Assembly (NCBI GenBank): GCA_002419215.1
Contig: DIFQ01000089.1
Location: 1-64,000, forward strand
Source of the DNA: Syntrophaceae bacterium UBA5744
GTDB lineage: Bacteria; Desulfobacterota; Syntrophia; Syntrophales; UBA2192
Reading direction: 5' to 3'
DNA: 64,000 bases
The notes under the pieces were generated by a model. That model worked only from the letters and a program-made list of their open reading frames with translations. It searched no databases and had not been told where the DNA came from. The translations under genes were made by a program, and so were the position numbers. Shown piece after piece: positions 18,249-26,788 of this stretch (position 1 is its first letter; each line of letters opens with the position of its first letter).

Positions 18249-19211
18249 ATGTACCGTATCGTCCTTTTGCTTGTTTGCGCAGCCCTGTTGTCCGGATGCG
18301 TATCGTACAAGACATTTGAGGATCTGCAGCTCGAAAAGTCAAAGCTCAACCAGGAGCTTCTGCTCTCCCGGCAGCACAATGAGGCCCTCGCCCAGGAGTT
18401 GAAACAGTTCAAGGAACTTTCCGATTTCTACTACCAGTCGGGCACGCAGCTCTACACGGAGAAGAAGTACGGTGAGGCCCTGGAAAAGTTTCAGACCCTT
18501 GTCGACCGCTATCCGACGAGTCCCCATGCCGAGGGGTCCAAAGAGAAAATCGCGGAAATCCGCAACCTCGCCCTCAACAACTACCAGAAAATCGTCCAGT
18601 CCGTGGGCGGGACAAGGGACCTGCGGGGCAGGATCGACCTGATCGACCGGGAAATGAAGTCCACCTTCCTGACGAAGGATCTGGCCGATAAGCTCCTGGT
18701 CCTCCGCGAGGGCATTCGAGAGGAACTGGACGGGGAACTCGAGGCCCAGCGGGAAATCAGCCGCAACATTCTCATCGAGGATGACCCCATCAAGTCCTGG
18801 AAAGCATACCATTCCACGCGGCCCCTCTTTCAGCAGGGCGGCGAGGGCCGGAAGTTCTATGTAGAGCTTTACTTCGTCCAGCGATACACGGGCAAGAAAA
18901 TCTACAAGCTGAAGACGAGGTATGAGGCCCCCGAGTACCTCTCCTACGAGTCCGTGACCCTGCAGGGCCAGAACGGCACAAAGTTGACCATCGACACGAT
19001 CTACCCGCAGAAGCAGTCCTCGGTCGATTCCGACGGGATTAACGAGTGGTCAGACAACGAGATTGCCGAAGACGACAAGATCGTCCGGCTCGCAAAATCC
19101 AACTCGATCACGGTGACCTTCAAAGGCGGCAGCCGTTACACCTTCGAGATGAACGAGCAGCAGCTCGCCGCCTTCCGCGAGATCGTGCGGAAGCACCAGA
19201 TCACGCGCTAG
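18249..19211 (+). CDS. Coiled-coil/TPR outer-membrane-type lipoprotein
   Basis: A 320-residue lipoprotein: the signal ends in the lipobox LLSG-C (cysteine near residue 17). A coiled coil (FEDLQLEKSKLNQELLLSRQ and on) leads to one TPR-like unit (SGTQLYTEKKYGEALEKFQT, RYPTSPHAEGSKEKI) resembling CpoB/YbgF and BamD repeats. A C-terminal half rich in beta strands ends in a basic helix. A GGAG site precedes the ATG. It has no operon partner; a perfect hairpin ends it at 19236. A cell-envelope scaffolding role is inference. Confidence 0.8.
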   Translation: MYRIVLLLVCAALLSGCVSYKTFEDLQLEKSKLNQELLLSRQHNEALAQELKQFKELSDFYYQSGTQLYTEKKYGEALEKFQTLVDRYPTSPHAEGSKEKIAEIRNLALNNYQKIVQSVGGTRDLRGRIDLIDREMKSTFLTKDLADKLLVLREGIREELDGELEAQREISRNILIEDDPIKSWKAYHSTRPLFQQGGEGRKFYVELYFVQRYTGKKIYKLKTRYEAPEYLSYESVTLQGQNGTKLTIDTIYPQKQSSVDSDGINEWSDNEIAEDDKIVRLAKSNSITVTFKGGSRYTFEMNEQQLAAFREIVRKHQITR

Positions 19212-19235
19212 CGCGCGGGGGTATCGGGAAAATAG

Positions 19236-19284
19236 AAATCCCCCTTTCTCCCCCTTTACCAAAGGGGGAGAAAGGGGGATTTTT
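19236..19284. terminator. Perfect 22-bp hairpin between convergent transcripts
   Basis: AAATCCCCCTTTCTCCCCCT, plus TT, pairs without mismatch with AAAGGGGGAGAAAGGGGGAT, plus TT, around an ACC loop, followed by TT. It separates the lipoprotein gene (plus strand) from the end of the chemotaxis operon (minus strand) and can act on both. It is the third copy of this hairpin family. Confidence 0.72.
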
Positions 19285-19341
19285 ATTGTCTGCCTTGCCT
19301 CGTCCCTACACCCTGGTCCCTCGTCCCTTCCTGTTCTTCAC

Positions 19342-19385
19342 TCAGACACTTCCTTCACTTCTATCACTTCTCCCACTTCTTCATT
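19342..19385. repeat. Octamer-like CACTTCT array at the end of the chemotaxis operon
   Basis: Successive CACTTCCTT, CACTTCTAT, CACTTCTCC and CACTTCTTC units, about 8-9 bp in period, run directly into the stop codon of the cheX gene. The style is that of family C but with a different unit. Confidence 0.65.
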
Positions 19386-19854
19386 GCCCCCCCAGATTGC
19401 CGATGCAGATATCGACGACGAAGGGCCCGTTGGCCGTTTCGAAGGGGATGATGATGCTGGGGCCCCCGAGCACGTGGCTGATGGAGTGGTCCTTGCCGGC
19501 CACCACGGTGGGGATGGCCGCCGTGATGTTAAAGCCAAGGGTCTCGAGCTCCTTGCGGGCCGCACCGGAGACCATGTTGGTGATCTCTCCCACGGCGTCC
19601 TTGATGTCGCCGTTGAGTGTCTTGATCTCCTCGCCCAGCATGTTGGACACGATCTTCAGGATGCTGCTCTCGCTGAAACTCAGTGCGAGCGATCCCCGTG
19701 CCGAGCCGGTCAGTCCGATGATCCCCGAGATGTCGCCCCGGGCGATGGTGTCCTTCTTGAGAAAGGGTCTGCCGGCCTTCGGCTCCACGAAGGCCATGGT
19801 TTTCAAGACTTGAACGGTCCCGTTCAGAAACGGGTTGATGAATCGAACATCCAT
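19381..19854 (-). CDS. cheX: CheX-type CheY-P phosphatase
   Basis: A 157-residue CheC/CheX/FliY-family protein, expected to dephosphorylate CheY-P and so reset motor signalling. The catalytic ExxN motif is seen in AVGEITNMVSGAARKEL; the flanking FSESSILKIVSNMLGEE helix and the C-terminal VDICIGNLGG strand are typical. It is the last gene of the chemotaxis operon, 18 bases after cheY. A second CheX-like gene is upstream at 23771. Confidence 0.9.
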   Translation of the reverse strand: MDVRFINPFLNGTVQVLKTMAFVEPKAGRPFLKKDTIARGDISGIIGLTGSARGSLALSFSESSILKIVSNMLGEEIKTLNGDIKDAVGEITNMVSGAARKELETLGFNITAAIPTVVAGKDHSISHVLGGPSIIIPFETANGPFVVDICIGNLGGQ

Positions 19855-19872
19855 GAATCGTCCTTTTCTGTT

Positions 19873-20265
19873 TTATGCCGCCAGGCTTTTGACGATCTTC
19901 TCGATCTTCTCGTTGAGCACCTCGGCGGTGAAGGGCTTCACGATGTAATTGCTCACGCCGGCCTTCACGGCCGCCACGACATTGTCCTTCAGGGCCTCCG
20001 CCGTCACCATGAGAAAGGGAAGAGCCTTCAGCTCGTCGTCGCTGCGGACGGCCTTCAGGAGCTCGAGGCCGCTCATGTTGGGCATGTTCCAGTCGGAGAT
20101 GATGAAATCGACCGGCTGGGACTTCAGCACCTTGAGAGCCGCCACGCCGTCCTCGGCCTCCACGACGTTTTCGAAGCCCCCCTGCTTGAGCAGGTTTCGG
20201 ATGACTTTCCGCATGGTGGCAAAGTCGTCCACGATGAGGATCTTGAGATTCTTGTTCACGCTCAT
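19873..20265 (-). CDS. cheY: Chemotaxis response regulator CheY
   Basis: A 130-residue stand-alone receiver domain. It retains the acid pair D13/D14, phosphoacceptor D58 (ISDWNMPNMSG), switch T88 and conserved K110 before proline. The WNMP segment after the aspartate is the classical CheY form. It sits between cheA and cheX, so it is the most likely motor-binding CheY of this cluster. A second CheY-like gene is at 24165. Confidence 0.94.
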   Translation of the reverse strand: MSVNKNLKILIVDDFATMRKVIRNLLKQGGFENVVEAEDGVAALKVLKSQPVDFIISDWNMPNMSGLELLKAVRSDDELKALPFLMVTAEALKDNVVAAVKAGVSNYIVKPFTAEVLNEKIEKIVKSLAA

Positions 20266-20340
20266 AAGTTTCTCCCGTAGTCAACATTGAGATCGGAATC
20301 CGGGTCACCGTCTCGCATGGCGGGCGGGGACCCGTAAACG

Positions 20341-22545
20341 TCAATTCGCTTCGGCCATCTCGAAGAGGCCCTCGGGATCGAGGATCAGGCCCACGTTGCC
20401 GTCGCCGAGGATGGCGCCGCCGGAGACGCCCTTGATGCGCTTCAGGCTCTCGCCGAGGTTCTTGATAACGACCTCCTCCTTGCCGAGAATCTCGTCGACG
20501 AGCAGGCACTTGGACCGTTTCTCGCCTTCCATGACCACCAGGGTGGCCTCCCAGGGGTTGCGGTTCACGGGCTCGATGTCGAAGAGTTTGTGAAGCCTCA
20601 CCAGCGGCAGAAGCCGCCCCATGACGTTGATCGTCTCCGCCTCGCCGACGATGCAGTTGTACGACGCGCGGTCGGGGCGGATGAGCTGGCGGATGGCCAC
20701 GGTGGGCAGGATGTAGCGTTCGCTGCCCACTTTCACGATCATGCCGTCGATGATGGCCATGGTAAGCGGGAACCCGGTGACAAACGTCGTCCCCTTTCCC
20801 TCCGTGCTCTGGATGTCCATCTTGCCGCGAAGCTTCTCCACGGCCTGCTTGACCACGTCCATTCCCACGCCACGGCCCGAGATGTCGGTGATCTTGTCGG
20901 CCGTCGAGAAGCCGGGCAGCAGGATGAGGCGGTTGACCTCCTGGTCCGTCAGGGCGTCCGTGGAGCCGATGAGACCGTTTTTGATGGCTTTCTGGCGGAT
21001 CTTTTCCCGGCTGAGACCGCGGCCGTCGTCGGAGATCTCGATGACGATGTTGCCCCCCCGATGGAAGGCTTTGAGCTTGATGGTGCCCCTCTCGGGCTTG
21101 CCTGCCTTGATCCGGTCCTCGGGCATCTCCATCCCGTGGTCCACGGCATTGCGAATCATGTGCACAAGCGGGTTGTAGATCTCGTCGACCATGTTGCGGT
21201 CGATTTCCGTGTCTTCCCCCACGGTGACCACGTTGACGAGCTTCCCGGAATTCTTGGATAGGTCCCTCACGAGCCGCGACATGCGCTGGAAGGTCTGCTT
21301 GATGGGGATCATCCGCAGGACCGTGGAGGATCGCTGCAGCTCCGAGGTGATGCTGGCCAGCTGCGAAATATCCCGGACGATTTTCCGGTCCCCCAGGCTC
21401 TGGAGGGTCTCGCTCTGCCGGATCATCGACTGCGTGATCACCAGTTCGCCCACCATGTCGATGAGGTCGTCGAGTTTCTTGATGTCCACGCGGATCGTGT
21501 TGGAGTCCGTCACCTGCTGGGCCTGCTTGCGCAGGGCGCGCGAGACGTCCTTCGGAGAGGCGATCCCTTCCGAGATGAGCGTCTGGCCCAGCTTTCGAGG
21601 CGGCGGGATCTGCGAGCGCTCCAGCGCCTGCTCCAGTTCCTCCTCGTTGATGACCCCCTCCTCCACGAGGATGGTCCCGAGCTTCTTGGGCTGCTTCGGC
21701 AGATCGGCCCCCTGCTCCGCAAGCTTGATGCGCCGCGCGATGTCCGAGGTGTCGATCACCGCCGTGGCCTCCCGGCCCTCCATCTCGTCGCGGAGCTGGC
21801 CGATCATGGCCTTCAGGGTGTCGGAGCCGTCGAGGATGAGGTCGATGAGCTCCGGCGTGACGGGCAGCGCCTCGTTTCTCGCCTTGTCCAGCAGGGTCTC
21901 CAGGTCATGGGCGAGCGTCCGGATCCCGTCCAGGTTCAGGAAACTGGCAACGCCCTTGACGGAGTGGAACGGGCGGAAGATGGCATTGATGTAGTCCTTG
22001 TTATCGGGCTCCTGTTCGAGGTTGAGGATGTTCACCTCGATCTCGCCGATGTACTCGAGTCCCTCGGTAATAAAATCCTTCAAAAGCGACTCGTCCTGGA
22101 CACGGTCCTTCCCGCTTGCCGCTACAGTCCCGGCAGGCACTGAACCGGCCTGCGGAGTCGCCGATTCGGTCTCCTCCCTCTGCGTCTCCAGGGGGATGCC
22201 GATGGCGCCGGCCAGCTCGCCCATGAACCCGTCGATGCTCCCGTCGTAACGGCCCGCGTTGCAGTAACCGTCCGCTACGGACTGCAGGAGCACGATGCCC
22301 CGCTCGAAAAGCCCGAATCCCACGGCGGCATCGACGGCATCGAGGACGACCTTCTCCAGCAGCTGGCCGAGCCCCCCTGCCAGCCGGTTGATTTCGCCGG
22401 CATGGAGCGTCTCGGCATGGCCCGTGACCGTTTCGATCTGGTTGAGGAATTGCCCCGCCGTCGGGATGTCGATTTCCTTCTTCTCCAGGAAGAGGAAACT
22501 CGACGCCATTTCGTCGATCTCGCGTCTCAGTTCAGCGTAATCCAT
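20341..22545 (-). CDS. cheA: Chemotaxis histidine kinase CheA with MshEN-like insert
   Basis: A 734-residue kinase. Residues 1-120 form an extra helical domain. The phosphotransfer domain follows with H194 in FRPFHSVKGVASFL. Residues 288-345 hold two LGxxLxxEG units (KKLGTILVEEG and RKLGQTLISEG) like GSPII_E N-terminal domains, where a CheY-binding P2 would normally lie. Then come the dimerisation domain, the ATPase domain (IRNAVDHGMEMPEDR, DDGRGL, GRGVGMDVV) and the CheW-like P5 domain ending at FEMAEAN. The gene begins one base after the cheB stop codon, so translation is coupled. Confidence 0.94.
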   Translation of the reverse strand: MDYAELRREIDEMASSFLFLEKKEIDIPTAGQFLNQIETVTGHAETLHAGEINRLAGGLGQLLEKVVLDAVDAAVGFGLFERGIVLLQSVADGYCNAGRYDGSIDGFMGELAGAIGIPLETQREETESATPQAGSVPAGTVAASGKDRVQDESLLKDFITEGLEYIGEIEVNILNLEQEPDNKDYINAIFRPFHSVKGVASFLNLDGIRTLAHDLETLLDKARNEALPVTPELIDLILDGSDTLKAMIGQLRDEMEGREATAVIDTSDIARRIKLAEQGADLPKQPKKLGTILVEEGVINEEELEQALERSQIPPPRKLGQTLISEGIASPKDVSRALRKQAQQVTDSNTIRVDIKKLDDLIDMVGELVITQSMIRQSETLQSLGDRKIVRDISQLASITSELQRSSTVLRMIPIKQTFQRMSRLVRDLSKNSGKLVNVVTVGEDTEIDRNMVDEIYNPLVHMIRNAVDHGMEMPEDRIKAGKPERGTIKLKAFHRGGNIVIEISDDGRGLSREKIRQKAIKNGLIGSTDALTDQEVNRLILLPGFSTADKITDISGRGVGMDVVKQAVEKLRGKMDIQSTEGKGTTFVTGFPLTMAIIDGMIVKVGSERYILPTVAIRQLIRPDRASYNCIVGEAETINVMGRLLPLVRLHKLFDIEPVNRNPWEATLVVMEGEKRSKCLLVDEILGKEEVVIKNLGESLKRIKGVSGGAILGDGNVGLILDPEGLFEMAEAN

Positions 22546-22546
22546 G

Positions 22547-23578
22547 TCACATCATCCTCACGAGCTCCGCCGCGATCTGGTCCAGGGGAAGAACCCTGTC
22601 CGCACCGCCGAGCTTGATTGCCTCTTTCGGCATGCCGAAGACCACGCAGGAGTTCTCGTCCTGCGCGACGGTTTTCGCCCCGGCCTTCTTCATTTCCAGC
22701 ATTCCCGCCGCCCCGTCGGCGCCCATGCCCGTCAGGATGACCCCGATCGAGTTGGCTCCGGCATATTGGGCCGCAGACTTGAAGAGCACATCCACGGCAG
22801 GCCGCTGGTGGTGCACCATGGGCCCGTCCTTGACCTCCACGTAATAACGCGCGCCGCTGCGCCGCAGCAGCATGTGGTAGTTCCCCGGGGCGATGAGCAC
22901 CGTCCCCTGGGTCACGGAGTCGTTGTTTCTGGCCTCCTTCACCGACATCTGGCAGAGCCCGTTGAGACGCTCCGCGAAGGCCGTCGTGAAATTTGCCGGC
23001 ATGTGCTGCACGACGACGATGCCGGGGGAGTTGACGGGCATCCTCGTGAGCACGGCCTTGAGGGCCTCCGTGCCCCCCGTGGAGGCGCCGATGGCGATGA
23101 CCTGGTTCGTCGTCTGGGCCAGGGCCCGGACCGGCTCCGGCGGCCCCCCGTTGCCGGGCCCGTCGCTTTGCTGTTTCACGATCCGTGCCCGCGAGGCCGC
23201 CCGGATCTTCTCGGCAAGCTGGGCGCTCATGTCGCCCACGGTATAGGCCGCTCCGGGCTTTGCGATCACCTCCACGGCGCCGATGTCGAGGGCCTCCAGC
23301 GTCAGCTTTCCACCTTTCTGCGTCAATGAACTTACGATGATGACGGGCAGCGGGTAATGCTTCATGAGCTTCCGCAGGAACGTGATCCCGTCCATGCGGG
23401 GCATCTCGATGTCGAGCGTGATCACGTCGGGCTTGAGCAGGACGATCTTGTCCCTCGCCACGTAGGGGTCGGGCGCCGTCCCCACGATCTCGATGTCGGG
23501 AAACTTCGAAAGCTCCTCCGAGAAGATCTTGCGGACGATGGCCGAATCGTCGACGATGAGTACCTTTATTTTCGTCAC
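22547..23578 (-). CDS. cheB: Chemotaxis methylesterase CheB
   Basis: Removes methyl groups from chemoreceptor glutamates and may deamidate glutamines; activity is released by phosphorylation from CheA. The 343 residues have an N-terminal receiver (D10, D11, phosphoacceptor D56 in ITLDIEMPRMDG) and a C-terminal esterase with the catalytic serine in IGASTGGTEAL, histidine in VVQHMPANF and aspartate in GMGADGAAGM. It starts the cheB-cheA-cheY-cheX half of the cluster, downstream of a family A repeat. Confidence 0.95.
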   Translation of the reverse strand: MTKIKVLIVDDSAIVRKIFSEELSKFPDIEIVGTAPDPYVARDKIVLLKPDVITLDIEMPRMDGITFLRKLMKHYPLPVIIVSSLTQKGGKLTLEALDIGAVEVIAKPGAAYTVGDMSAQLAEKIRAASRARIVKQQSDGPGNGGPPEPVRALAQTTNQVIAIGASTGGTEALKAVLTRMPVNSPGIVVVQHMPANFTTAFAERLNGLCQMSVKEARNNDSVTQGTVLIAPGNYHMLLRRSGARYYVEVKDGPMVHHQRPAVDVLFKSAAQYAGANSIGVILTGMGADGAAGMLEMKKAGAKTVAQDENSCVVFGMPKEAIKLGGADRVLPLDQIAAELVRMM

Positions 23579-23642
23579 TGCTCAACAACCTCTACCCAAC
23601 TGTTTTCTCTTTGAACTCATCTATCGCTGCTGCCCCGATTCA

Positions 23643-23747
23643 GGGTATCGGGTATCGGGTCTAGGGTATAGGGTCCGAAGGTACGAAGAATTCTATAAAT
23701 GAAATCTTCTTCCTTCCCGATACCCGAGCCCCGATACCCGATACCCC
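23643..23747. repeat. Family A inverted heptamer element, copy 4 (inverted)
   Basis: The reverse complement of this block aligns with copies 2 and 3 along its whole length: arms of GGGTATC, core GGAAGGAAGAAGATTTC to CGTACCTTC. It interrupts the chemotaxis operon between cheX2 and cheB, so either the operon is read through it or it marks a transcript boundary. Confidence 0.88.
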
Positions 23748-23770
23748 TCTTTATCTTCCTTTACCCTGCG

Positions 23771-24205
23771 TCACGCTTCCAGCGTGAGTATGACTCCCAT
23801 CTTCCCGGCCTCGCAGTCGAAGTCGAAGGCCACGACGCCTTCCGACGGGGCCGGCGTCTCACCCGGCCCGGCCGAAAACGCGGGAAGCGACATGGCGAAC
23901 TTCTTCGATGCATCGAGGTTGACGAGAAAATTCCCGCAGACCATGTTGGCTGCCTCTTTTACGCAATCCTCCACGTGCGGCTCCGTCACGGCCCCGTTGT
24001 CGAGCCCGAGCATGTTCCGGACCATGAGCCGGGCCACCGGGCGGGTGAACAGGATGCGGAGGCTCCCCCGGCGCGGGCCGTCGAAGCCGATCGAGGTCTC
24101 GTAGTCATGGACCCGCACACGTCCGCCGGGCTCGAGAAAGATGAAAAACATCCTCTCGAAGACCTCAAAAATCGACTCCTTCAGAATCTCCCTGATGTTC
24201 TCCAT
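23771..24205 (-). CDS. Second CheX-like protein
   Basis: A 144-residue CheX/CheC-type protein. The helix VEDCVKEAANMVCGNFLVNL carries an ExxN motif, and the chain shows the usual alternating strands. It differs clearly from the CheX at 19381. Its ATG has an AGGGGA site and lies inside the end of the upstream receiver gene, a 41-base overlap. The pairing with the adjacent receiver suggests a phosphatase-regulator couple (inference). Confidence 0.82.
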   Translation of the reverse strand: MENIREILKESIFEVFERMFFIFLEPGGRVRVHDYETSIGFDGPRRGSLRILFTRPVARLMVRNMLGLDNGAVTEPHVEDCVKEAANMVCGNFLVNLDASKKFAMSLPAFSAGPGETPAPSEGVVAFDFDCEAGKMGVILTLEA

Positions 24206-24596
24206 AGGTCCCCTTTTCGTCGAAGCCGAGCACCGCGAGAAGCGTTTTCCTCAACTCCTCGGGTACGAACGGTTTGCGGATGAAGCCTTTCGCACCCAGA
24301 TCGAAGGCGGATTTCATGTGCGCCTCGCTGGCCTCTGTCGTCATCATCAACACGGGAATGCTCTTCATGAGGGGTTCCCCGTTCATCCGCTGGAGCAGCT
24401 CGAGGCCGTTCATCTCCGGCATGTTGATGTCGAGGATCACCACGTCCACCCAGCTGCCGCCCAGGACGTCGAGTGCCTTGCGGCCGTTGACCGCCTCCAG
24501 GATCTGGTTGACCTCCAGTCCCGTCAGGCCCACGATCTTTTTCACGACGGTTCGCATCGAATTCGAGTCATCGACGATGAGCAGGTTGAAGGCCAT
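24165..24596 (-). CDS. Second CheY-like single-domain response regulator
   Basis: A 143-residue receiver with D9/D10, phosphoacceptor D56 (VVILDINMPEMNG), T86/T87 and K108 before proline. A polar tail of about 20 residues (DEKGTYGEHQGDSEGVDF) follows the domain and overlaps the start of the cheX-like gene. INMP instead of WNMP after the aspartate sets it apart from the other CheY. It may be a phosphate sink or work with the neighbouring HDOD protein. Confidence 0.9.
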   Translation of the reverse strand: MAFNLLIVDDSNSMRTVVKKIVGLTGLEVNQILEAVNGRKALDVLGGSWVDVVILDINMPEMNGLELLQRMNGEPLMKSIPVLMMTTEASEAHMKSAFDLGAKGFIRKPFVPEELRKTLLAVLGFDEKGTYGEHQGDSEGVDF

Positions 24597-24608
24597 GGTT
24601 CCCTCCGC

Positions 24609-25481
24609 TTAGCCCCTTCCTTTTTTGCCGGGCTCCGACACGATGCTGACCAGTTCCCGGGCGTCCTGCAGGCTCTTGTGAAGCCGGGCCATCATGTCCT
24701 CGAGATCACGCTGTTTGAGGCCGAACCGCCCGGCCACGTCCCCGACGGCGCGGTAGGCCAGCGCGTCGGTCCCCACGCCGATGCCCATGGCGTGGCAGAC
24801 CTGGTTCGACAGGTACACGATCCATGGCACGGCATCGCCGTCGGCAAGCAGGTCCGGCCGATGGTGGAAGGCGATGGCCTTGAGGATCTCGTCGGGAAAC
24901 TTCCAGATCAGGGCGATCTCCCCGCCCAGCTCGGCGTGGTTCACACCGAGCACCTCCTGCTCGGCCTCCAGGAAGGAGTACTTCTGTCTCTCCGTGAGTT
25001 CCCGGATCTTCTGCCAGGCCTCGTGTACGAACTCGCCCATCACCATCTTTCCAATGTCGTGCAGCACCCCCGCCGTGAAGAGCCGCGGATCGTCGGGGCG
25101 GGAAATCCTGGCGGCACAGATCTGGGACAAGAGCGCCACCGCCACGGCGTGTTCCCAGAGATCGCCGCCCCTCACGTCGTAGCCTTGGGTGCTGCGGAAA
25201 TACCGCGAAAGCCCCGCGGCAACGACGGCCCGCAGGACGTTCTGCTTGCCCATGTGCATGATGGCATCGTTCACATGGTCCACGGGCCGGCGCAGACCGA
25301 AGTAGGCGGAGTTGCAGATCCGCAGGATGTTGGCCGTGATGGCCTGGTCGAGGCGGATCACGGCGGCCAGTTCCGTGAGCGACGAGTCGGGATCGCCGGC
25401 CAGCGCCATCACCTTCTGGATCGTCACCGGGAAGGGCGGGAGCGTCTTGATGGACTTCAGGATTCGCTTGTTGATCTTCAT
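24609..25481 (-). CDS. HDOD domain protein
   Basis: A 290-residue cytoplasmic protein of the HDOD family, often found in chemotaxis and c-di-GMP signalling loci. The first half (LPPFPVTIQKVMALAGDPDS, ITANILRICNSAYFGL) is the typical helical start; the HD pair is kept in GVLHDIGKMVMGEF, and HAELGGEIALIW and AIAFHH follow. The ATG at 25481 overlaps the cheD stop (ATGA) and follows GGAGGAG; a much longer frame reaching 26447 is spurious because it runs antisense-style through cheD and cheR codons. The function is signal output of unknown kind. Confidence 0.88.
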   Translation of the reverse strand: MKINKRILKSIKTLPPFPVTIQKVMALAGDPDSSLTELAAVIRLDQAITANILRICNSAYFGLRRPVDHVNDAIMHMGKQNVLRAVVAAGLSRYFRSTQGYDVRGGDLWEHAVAVALLSQICAARISRPDDPRLFTAGVLHDIGKMVMGEFVHEAWQKIRELTERQKYSFLEAEQEVLGVNHAELGGEIALIWKFPDEILKAIAFHHRPDLLADGDAVPWIVYLSNQVCHAMGIGVGTDALAYRAVGDVAGRFGLKQRDLEDMMARLHKSLQDARELVSIVSEPGKKGRG

Positions 25482-25960
25482 AGCTCCTCCGGCTGGCCGC
25501 CCGCGCGCTTGACGGTGACCTTGCCCGTGCCCATGTCCAGACGCACGGTGCGGTTGACGTTCTTCCCCGTATCCTCGGCATCGATGAGGACGTTGTTGCT
25601 CCAGAAGAGCTTCCGCATGGCCATGATGTTCTTCTGCCCGATCCGGAAGAAATTCGACTCGTCCAGGATGCTGGCCCCCCCGGCCACCTTCACGACCATC
25701 CGCTTCTTGTCCGCGCCCATCTTGTAGCAGGACTTGAAGAGCAGCGGGATGCCCGTGTCGGCAAACATGGCCGGCGTATCCTTCGCCCTGGCGGCATCGA
25801 GGGTCGAATCGGGAAGCATGTAGTGCAGAAGCCCCCCCACCTTCGCCGCCGGGTCGTAGACGGCCACGGCGATGCAGGACCCCAGCGCGTAGGTGATCAT
25901 GGAGTCCGCGGGGTTGCTGCTGACCTTGAGGTCCGATATGCCGACGACGAGATCCGCCAT
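25478..25960 (-). CDS. cheD: Chemoreceptor glutamine deamidase CheD
   Basis: Deamidates receptor glutamines to create methylation sites. In many species it also binds CheC-type phosphatases. The 160 residues keep the catalytic cysteine C29 in ALGSCIAVAVYD, histidine H46 in GGLLHYMLPD and the KVAGGASIL loop. It lies between cheR and the HDOD gene with a 6-base gap and an ATGA overlap. It indicates that receptors with Q/E adaptation sites exist elsewhere in the genome. Confidence 0.94.
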   Translation of the reverse strand: MADLVVGISDLKVSSNPADSMITYALGSCIAVAVYDPAAKVGGLLHYMLPDSTLDAARAKDTPAMFADTGIPLLFKSCYKMGADKKRMVVKVAGGASILDESNFFRIGQKNIMAMRKLFWSNNVLIDAEDTGKNVNRTVRLDMGTGKVTVKRAGGQPEEL

Positions 25961-25966
25961 GGGTCC

Positions 25967-26788
25967 TTACTTCCGGTACAGGCTCGGCTCGAGATACTTG
26001 AACGCGTGGTTGAGCCCCGTGAGGCTCTCGGAGTGGCCGATGAACAGGTAGCCGCCCTTCGCGAGCCTGTTGTAAAAGCGGTTCACCAGTCCTTCCTGGG
26101 TTTTCTTGTCGAAATAGATCATCACGTTGCGGCAGAAGATGGCATCGAACGGGTCGCCCGCCGCCAGGGGATCCATGAGATTGAACCGCTGGAAGGTGAC
26201 GAGGCTTCGCACGTCCTTCTTCACCCGGAAGTGACCGGTCCAGGCGCCCTGGCCCATCTGGAAATATTTCCGCAGCAGATCGGGCGGGATCGCCTTGACC
26301 CGATCCGCGGGGTAGATGCCCTGCTCGGCCTTTTTCAGCACCCGGGTCGAGATGTCCGTGGCCAGGATGTGCAGCTCGGCATGGATCCCCTGGACGGCCT
26401 CGAGGGCCGTGATGGCCATCGTGTAGGGCTCTTCCCCGGAAGAGCAACCGGCGCTCCAGAGGCGCAGACGGGGCTTTCCCCGACGGGTTTCCTCGAGGAG
26501 CATGGTCGGGACGAACCGGGCAAGGGCCCGGAAATGGCCGTCCTCGCGGAAAAAGCTCGTCAGGTTCGTCGACAGGGAATCGATCATGGCGATGAACTCG
26601 TCGGTCCCCTCGCCGGTTTTCACGTAGTCATAGTAGTCGGCAAAGGACGGGAAATTCCCCTCACGGATCCGCTTGCTCAGCCGAGCCTTGACCAGCTCCT
26701 TCTTGCCGTCGTGCAGGTGGATGCCGCAATGGCGGTAGACCAACTGGCTGATCTTCTCGAATTCCGTGTCACGCAGTTCCAGCATCAT
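25967..26788 (-). CDS. cheR: Chemoreceptor methyltransferase CheR
   Basis: Transfers methyl groups from SAM to receptor glutamates. The 273 residues have the N-terminal helical domain (LVYRHCGIHLHDGKKELV, RLSKRI) and the SAM-binding core with SAGCSSGEEPYTMAI and CRNVMIYFDKKTQ. There is no C-terminal pentapeptide-binding TPR extension. The first two codons are both ATG and the ribosome-binding site is weak. It is preceded by a 259-base gap with an octamer repeat. Confidence 0.95.
   Translation of the reverse strand: MMLELRDTEFEKISQLVYRHCGIHLHDGKKELVKARLSKRIREGNFPSFADYYDYVKTGEGTDEFIAMIDSLSTNLTSFFREDGHFRALARFVPTMLLEETRRGKPRLRLWSAGCSSGEEPYTMAITALEAVQGIHAELHILATDISTRVLKKAEQGIYPADRVKAIPPDLLRKYFQMGQGAWTGHFRVKKDVRSLVTFQRFNLMDPLAAGDPFDAIFCRNVMIYFDKKTQEGLVNRFYNRLAKGGYLFIGHSESLTGLNHAFKYLEPSLYRK

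Noticed and set aside
24609..26447. 612-codon open frame through the HDOD gene and beyond
   Set aside because: Only the last 290 codons show HDOD protein sequence. The upstream part is in a shadow frame of cheD and cheR, with skewed Arg/Gly/Pro composition.
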